From NCBI RefSeq assembly GCF_023065955.2, contig NW_026622874.1, positions 8,724,001 to 8,788,000 on the forward strand: a DNA stretch of 64,000 nt. Direction: 5' to 3'. Positions within the stretch are counted from its first letter, which is position 1. Each line of letters begins with the position of its first letter. This document shows, in pieces, positions 59,628-64,000 of the stretch. A program made the translations under genes and the position numbers. The notes under the pieces were generated by a model, which was not told the origin of the DNA, searched no databases, and was given only the letters and a program-made list of their open reading frames with translations. The stretch comes from Ursus arctos. Its lineage: Eukaryota; Chordata; Mammalia; Carnivora; Ursidae.

Positions 59628-62586
59628 GTAAGTTAAGTTTGAGTATTCAAAGAAATATCCTCTTTGCCAAACTCTTTTGCTCGGCCAAAACCACACAGTA
59701 AGGTATCTGAATTATGATTTTACCTTTTTCACCACTAGATTACAAAAAAAAAGTATTATTTTAACCTTAATAGATAAATGATGGACAGTCTTCTTGACAT
59801 GTTCGGTCAGAAAGCTGAAGTAGCCCATTTTTAGTCAGGTCAACGAGCTATAAACTCTAAATGCGGAGTCTGCAGCTTCCACTGTTGATCAGTGAGTCCC
59901 ATCCTTTATATTCACAACACCTCTTTCATGGTCTACAACTAAAATACAGCAACTGCTGGACACCCTGTGGAGTTATTCCAAGCTCCACTTCACAATATCT
60001 TAAATTCCTCACTTGGAAACACTATGATCAATACAAATCCTGCTGTAATTGCTCCATTCTGCTTCCTTGCCACATGGCGCAGAGCCACACAATGTCTTTT
60101 TTGCATTCTGAAAAACTCAATGTCTTACTTAGAAACAGCTTTGAAACTTGGCTCGTGGCCTGTTTGTAATTGATACTACAGCTTAAATACCTTTCCAGCA
60201 AAGTTACACTAACTTCAAAATACTCTGGGATCAACCATTAAAATGTTTTTGTTTCGGTTACAACACTAATGAGCACCAAATGTTAGAATTTGTTTTAACG
60301 ACCTAATACATCAAGGATTTTCTTAAAAGGAAACGCTAGATCAGCTATCCATTACACAACGAAAGGCAGATTAGTCAGTGCTGATACAGATAATGCTGGA
60401 AGATTTAATACCTAGAGTGCAGAATCAAGGATATAAAAGTTAAATTCAGAAAGCCTGCTCAGTCAGCCATCATAGTTTTTCCCTGTGAAAATACCAAACT
60501 TCTGCTCACGGAAGCCTCCTTCCCTTCATGCTTTGCATAAGCCACTCAACCTTCACCTTGATGTCCCCATTGCTATCAAAGGGGTGACACTACCATGCTT
60601 TACTATACTTTCTCGTAGTACAAAGGAATATAAAGTACTGAAGAAGCAAAAAGTAATTGAAGGAAATCTCAACATACCACGTTTATTAAAGCCTGGTAAG
60701 AACTGCTGATATGACATGATTTTAGAAACAAATGTGTAAATGCTATTTTAAAAATACAAAAACAGAAAGAATGGCCCATCACAGATATATTCTAGAGATA
60801 AACACTTCGCCTGCAAACACACAGCCGTGTAAGGACTGCTGCCACACCACAGGTGTCTTCCCAAGCCCTGAGCACACTTCGCAGGGTGGGGTACACCAGT
60901 ATCCGCAGTGGCCACCGCGACAGCAACACAGGCATCTGCCTTTGCTGGGGCTTCTGCTCCTTCTGAGGCTGACTTCTGCGAACTGGCCCCTTTCAGACCT
61001 CTTCCACGTCTAAGCAGCGTGGCTGCTACAACCACCATAACTAATTTCATCTTTCTTTTCCAGCATCTTTTCACTTTTCTCAGCATCTCGTCACTTTCCT
61101 TTTTCTTGTTTTTTCATCTACGGTGACTTAATACTTCTTGACATTCGATCTGGACTTTTACAGAACTCAACAAACAGATGTGTTTCCTTTTGGTTTAGCA
61201 ATTATTAATCCTTCCTTTTAGCCTAAATGGTCAAGTTTTGGGTTGTCATTTTTAGCACTGCTCAAATTTTTTTTCCTTCTTCATTAGATAAGATCTCTTT
61301 CACCTATTTCCACGTTTCATTCTACTCTCAATTAGGATACAGCTCACTAAATAACTAAGGTTTTATGAGACATGCCATATTAAGAATCTGTAGCAGATTA
61401 ATTTACAAGAAAATGACTTAGCAAGCAAATACTATAAATGAGATTCATGTAATAAAAGCTAACGCCTTTGAAAGAAATGCTTTAAAATAATCTCGAGTAT
61501 TTCAGAAGTACCTATATATTTGCACCTGAACTAATTACAAGTCACTGCTATTTACTCTTCAAAGAATTTCCACCCAGAATCTTCCACTTGAGAATATTTT
61601 GTTAGTATAATTTGAGATGAAGTATTTACAGTGATAAAACTGCATTTCTTTAAAAAAACATTCTGTATTCTTTTTACATTATCTTGGATTTGCCTAATTT
61701 CCCCAATAGTTGGAATTAATGAGGCTTATCATTCTGACACTATATATCAAGTAGAGAAATTCTTTTGTAAATAATATGTCTACAAATGCAAGGAACTACA
61801 GTATATAAAATCAAAGAAAATTCACTGCACTTTCAATTTCTAACTGTTACTCCCTAAAATCTATTTCTTAACTAGGAATGAAATAATGGTAGATTTTTGA
61901 CGGATTGTCGTTCTGCAACCTCAGCAAAATACTATATTGTTACAAAGCTATGCCACACACCATCATTTCTCAGTCTGTGGAGCACAAAGGGCATCAGACA
62001 ACCAACATATATTATGGGGAAAAAGGTTCGAGGTTCAAACAAATGTGGGAAATGTGGAGCTAAGGAAGCTAAGCCAGTTTTTATCACTACAGGATTTCTC
62101 AGTATCATTAACATATTCATATATACTGCAGCTACTTAAAGCATGTGTGTTGACCCACACATCTGTGTATGTTGGGAGGGGTGGTATTTATGCAATTATT
62201 CCTCAGCTTATGATTAGAAAACCATACTGCAGCAGAGAATCCCCCCAAAGTACAGTCCCACAGAATATACTTTGGCAAATACTACGATTTACAGAAAATC
62301 GTCACTACTGGGTGTTGTTTCTTATCTTTAACATAAAGCAATTTCTACAAGATACTGTATTTATAAAGGTACTGATTACTGGGGAAAGAGAGAAGGCATA
62401 AAGGTTAAAAAAAGAAATAAAGGTATTATTCTTCTCCTAAAAACAGTAACACCTGAAAAGACAAACAACGCTCTGTCCACACTTAACCCTTCTGCTGTAG
62501 CTGTATAGGAATTCAACAGATAATTCCTTTTTTTTAATGACAGGTTTTGCTTAAGAGATGGCACAGTGAATTTAGACATTTCTTTC
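59628..62586. other. Longest interval without a recognised element in the right half
   Basis: Nearly 3 kb without a SINE. A plus-strand frame with a strong donor (CTG|GTAAGA near 60702) is open over 60485-60709 but has no clear acceptor. The minus strand at 60748-61086 is open for 112 codons, Ala/Lys-rich in its middle, and could be a decayed processed pseudogene that I cannot identify. Another plus-strand frame (61937-62401) has no domain. Confidence 0.35.
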
Positions 62587-62755
62587 TTTTTTTTTTTCTA
62601 ATGACAGGGCACAAGCAGGGGGAATGGCAGAGGGATAGGGAGAAGCAGGCTCCCCGCTGAGCAGGGAGCAAGACACGGGGCTTGATCCCAGAACCCTGGG
62701 ATGATGACCTGAGCTGAAGGCAGACACTTAAACGACCAAGCCACCCAGGCACCCC
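62587..62755 (-). mobile_element. CanSINE
   Basis: Antisense copy with a deletion in its GA-rich body ('aatgacagggcacaagcagg'), then 'gggcttgatcccagaaccct' and 'aagccacccaggcacccc'. Confidence 0.94.
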
Positions 62756-63792
62756 AAAGTTTAGTAAGCTTTTACAAGGAAGGAGTCAAACACCTAAGGA
62801 AAGCAAATGAAACATACTCAGAAGGATTTATGGACGAAAAGGATATATGTACCAACTTACAAATCGGTAGTTATTCCTAACTCATGGACTCCTTTGTGCA
62901 AACACGGGCTCGCCACTTCATGGACGCCCAATACTGTGCTAGGTGCACGGTCACAAGGATAAACAACATAAAAATCCTTGACCCAAGATTACCTGGTACT
63001 CTGCTCAGTTCAGGATTTATTAAAAATTTAAAGTTAATAAACCATTTGTATATAGTATATAAATAAATGGTGTAACTGTGCGGAAATGCAGTTTTGTCAT
63101 GGTTTTTAAGAACCTTCTAGACATACCCCCAGTGAAAACTCCAGCCAGTGACCCTGTGGACAAGGGCATATAATCACGTCTCCACTCCTGCTCCACATTC
63201 ACTAGTTGATTAAAGCTGCTGGAAAGGATAGCCTGGCTTTGGGAGCTAAACTTAGAAACTAGTACTGTTTTCTGTTATCAAATGATTTGATTGCTCTGAG
63301 AGAAATGAACAGGGATAATCTGAAGTCGGCCATGTGCCCCTTTCCTCTGGGGCAGGTTTTACTCCTAGACCCTCAGGTTCCAGCTGTGGGCTGGCCGATG
63401 TGCAGCATGACTGTCCCTCTAACTTGGCCACTTGTATCCGCCTTGCCTTAGAATCTCCAGCCTAGCTTATTCAAGTGTACACCATGCACACAAAACTTCA
63501 ATCAACACAAATAAATGATCAGACAGTATTTAAAAGAAAACTTTTACACAGAAATTTTTAAAAGCTTTAAGTCTATATAATCCCTTCAAGAGCAGACAGT
63601 AATTACCTAAATACTTCTCTCCCTCTGCACTGTCTCAGCAGCTGAAATCTGCAGCGTATTTCTAAATATTTACAATATCAGATACTACATTCTTAGGAAA
63701 AGTCTAACTTCTAGACTTTTCCATTCCTTATTAGACTACTCCACTGGATAAAATTAGTTGCATGTAATTATCTTTAAATTGATCCAAAAACA
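62756..63792. other. Unassigned sequence
   Basis: No confident repeat. 'ctaggtgcacggtcacaagg' and 'aacaacataaaaatccttga' at 62938-62980 may be an L2-like trace. No exon recognised. Confidence 0.35.
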
Positions 63793-63899
63793 TTTTTTTT
63801 AGAAAAGGACACACAGGGGTACCCTGAGACCTACCTGAGATCAAGCCTGAGCTGAAATCCAGAGTCGGACACTTAACCGACTGAGCCACCCAGGTGCCC
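63793..63899 (-). mobile_element. CanSINE, 5' part only
   Basis: Antisense fragment with 'gagctgaaatccagagtcgg' and 'gagccacccaggtgcccg'. The body is missing. Flanks caaaaacattt and ccaaacattt suggest the TSD. Confidence 0.9.
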
Positions 63900-64000
63900 G
63901 CCCCAAACATTTGATATCTTTCAAATTTTCTTACTAAAATACAATTAATCAACTATTGTTTATGACTTGTATCAACTCATCATTCTATCGTAATTGAAAA

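Noticed and set aside
1..64000. Bacterial or phage operon, toxin-antitoxin or defence system
   Set aside because: Repeat content is wholly mammalian, and open frames are short, overlapping and without ribosome-binding context.

Overview
The window is mammalian, non-bacterial DNA, and almost certainly from a caniform carnivore. The signature is about 42 copies of the carnivore tRNA-Lys-derived SINE (CanSINE/SINEC), roughly one per 1.5 kb and about 12% of the sequence, split evenly between strands. Several copies carry the left-end variant with a 'cacagcggttaagcgtctgcc' type A-box region and a TC-rich body ending in 'cgctggctgtctct'. From memory this matches the SINEC subfamily abundant in giant panda and other bears, so a bear is the best guess; a seal or mustelid cannot be excluded without a search. 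Older mammal-wide repeats (L2, MIR, L1M, MaLR LTRs MLT1 and MST/THE1-like, hAT-Charlie MER5A, a Tigger-like element) confirm a eutherian genome.

No complete protein-coding gene is recognisable. The long open frames are short, have no family signature, and many run through repeats. The window reads as intronic or intergenic DNA. A few short exon-like segments have good splice signals. The best is a minus-strand pair at about 8.52-9.00 kb: a 151-nt segment, a 77- or 88-nt intron-like gap, then an open segment ending in a stop, with AATAAA 84 nt further on. A 63-nt, phase 0/0 exon-like block lies upstream at 14.18 kb. These are candidates only.

Layout. 0-10 kb: sparse SINEs, degraded L1M fragments, a MIR at 8.1 kb and the exon-like pair. 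10.6-12.1 kb: an antisense L1 fragment broken by a short SINE and by a complete MaLR-type LTR. 13-14 kb: two SINEs stacked on one repeated target site, then the 3' end of a carnivore L1. 15.8-16.6 kb: an MLT1 LTR carrying a CA microsatellite, next to L2. 19.2-20.0 kb: L1 ORF2 3' end. 22.9-26.6 kb: a SINE dimer, MER5A, MIR, a second hAT fragment, and an L1M 3' UTR containing a short insertion that looks copied from the MIR 1.5 kb upstream. 28-34 kb: SINEs, L2 broken by an antisense MaLR LTR, and a Tigger-like element inside L1M. 36.5 kb: a U6 snRNA retropseudogene with a SINE inserted in its T-tail. 39-44 kb: the densest SINE cluster, including very young copies with perfect target-site duplications, several inside one L1M 3' UTR. 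45-52 kb: L2, MIR and a mostly repeat-free block that may hold conserved non-coding sequence. 53-57 kb: SINE pairs, L1 fragments and a second case of two SINEs at one target site. 57-64 kb: L2, one young SINE and long unassigned AT-rich DNA.

The content of interest is retrotransposition history (nested, stacked and dimeric insertions, templated insertion, unusual SINE tails) rather than an operon or defence system. I found no CRISPR array, no bacterial or phage genes and no intact retroviral genes.
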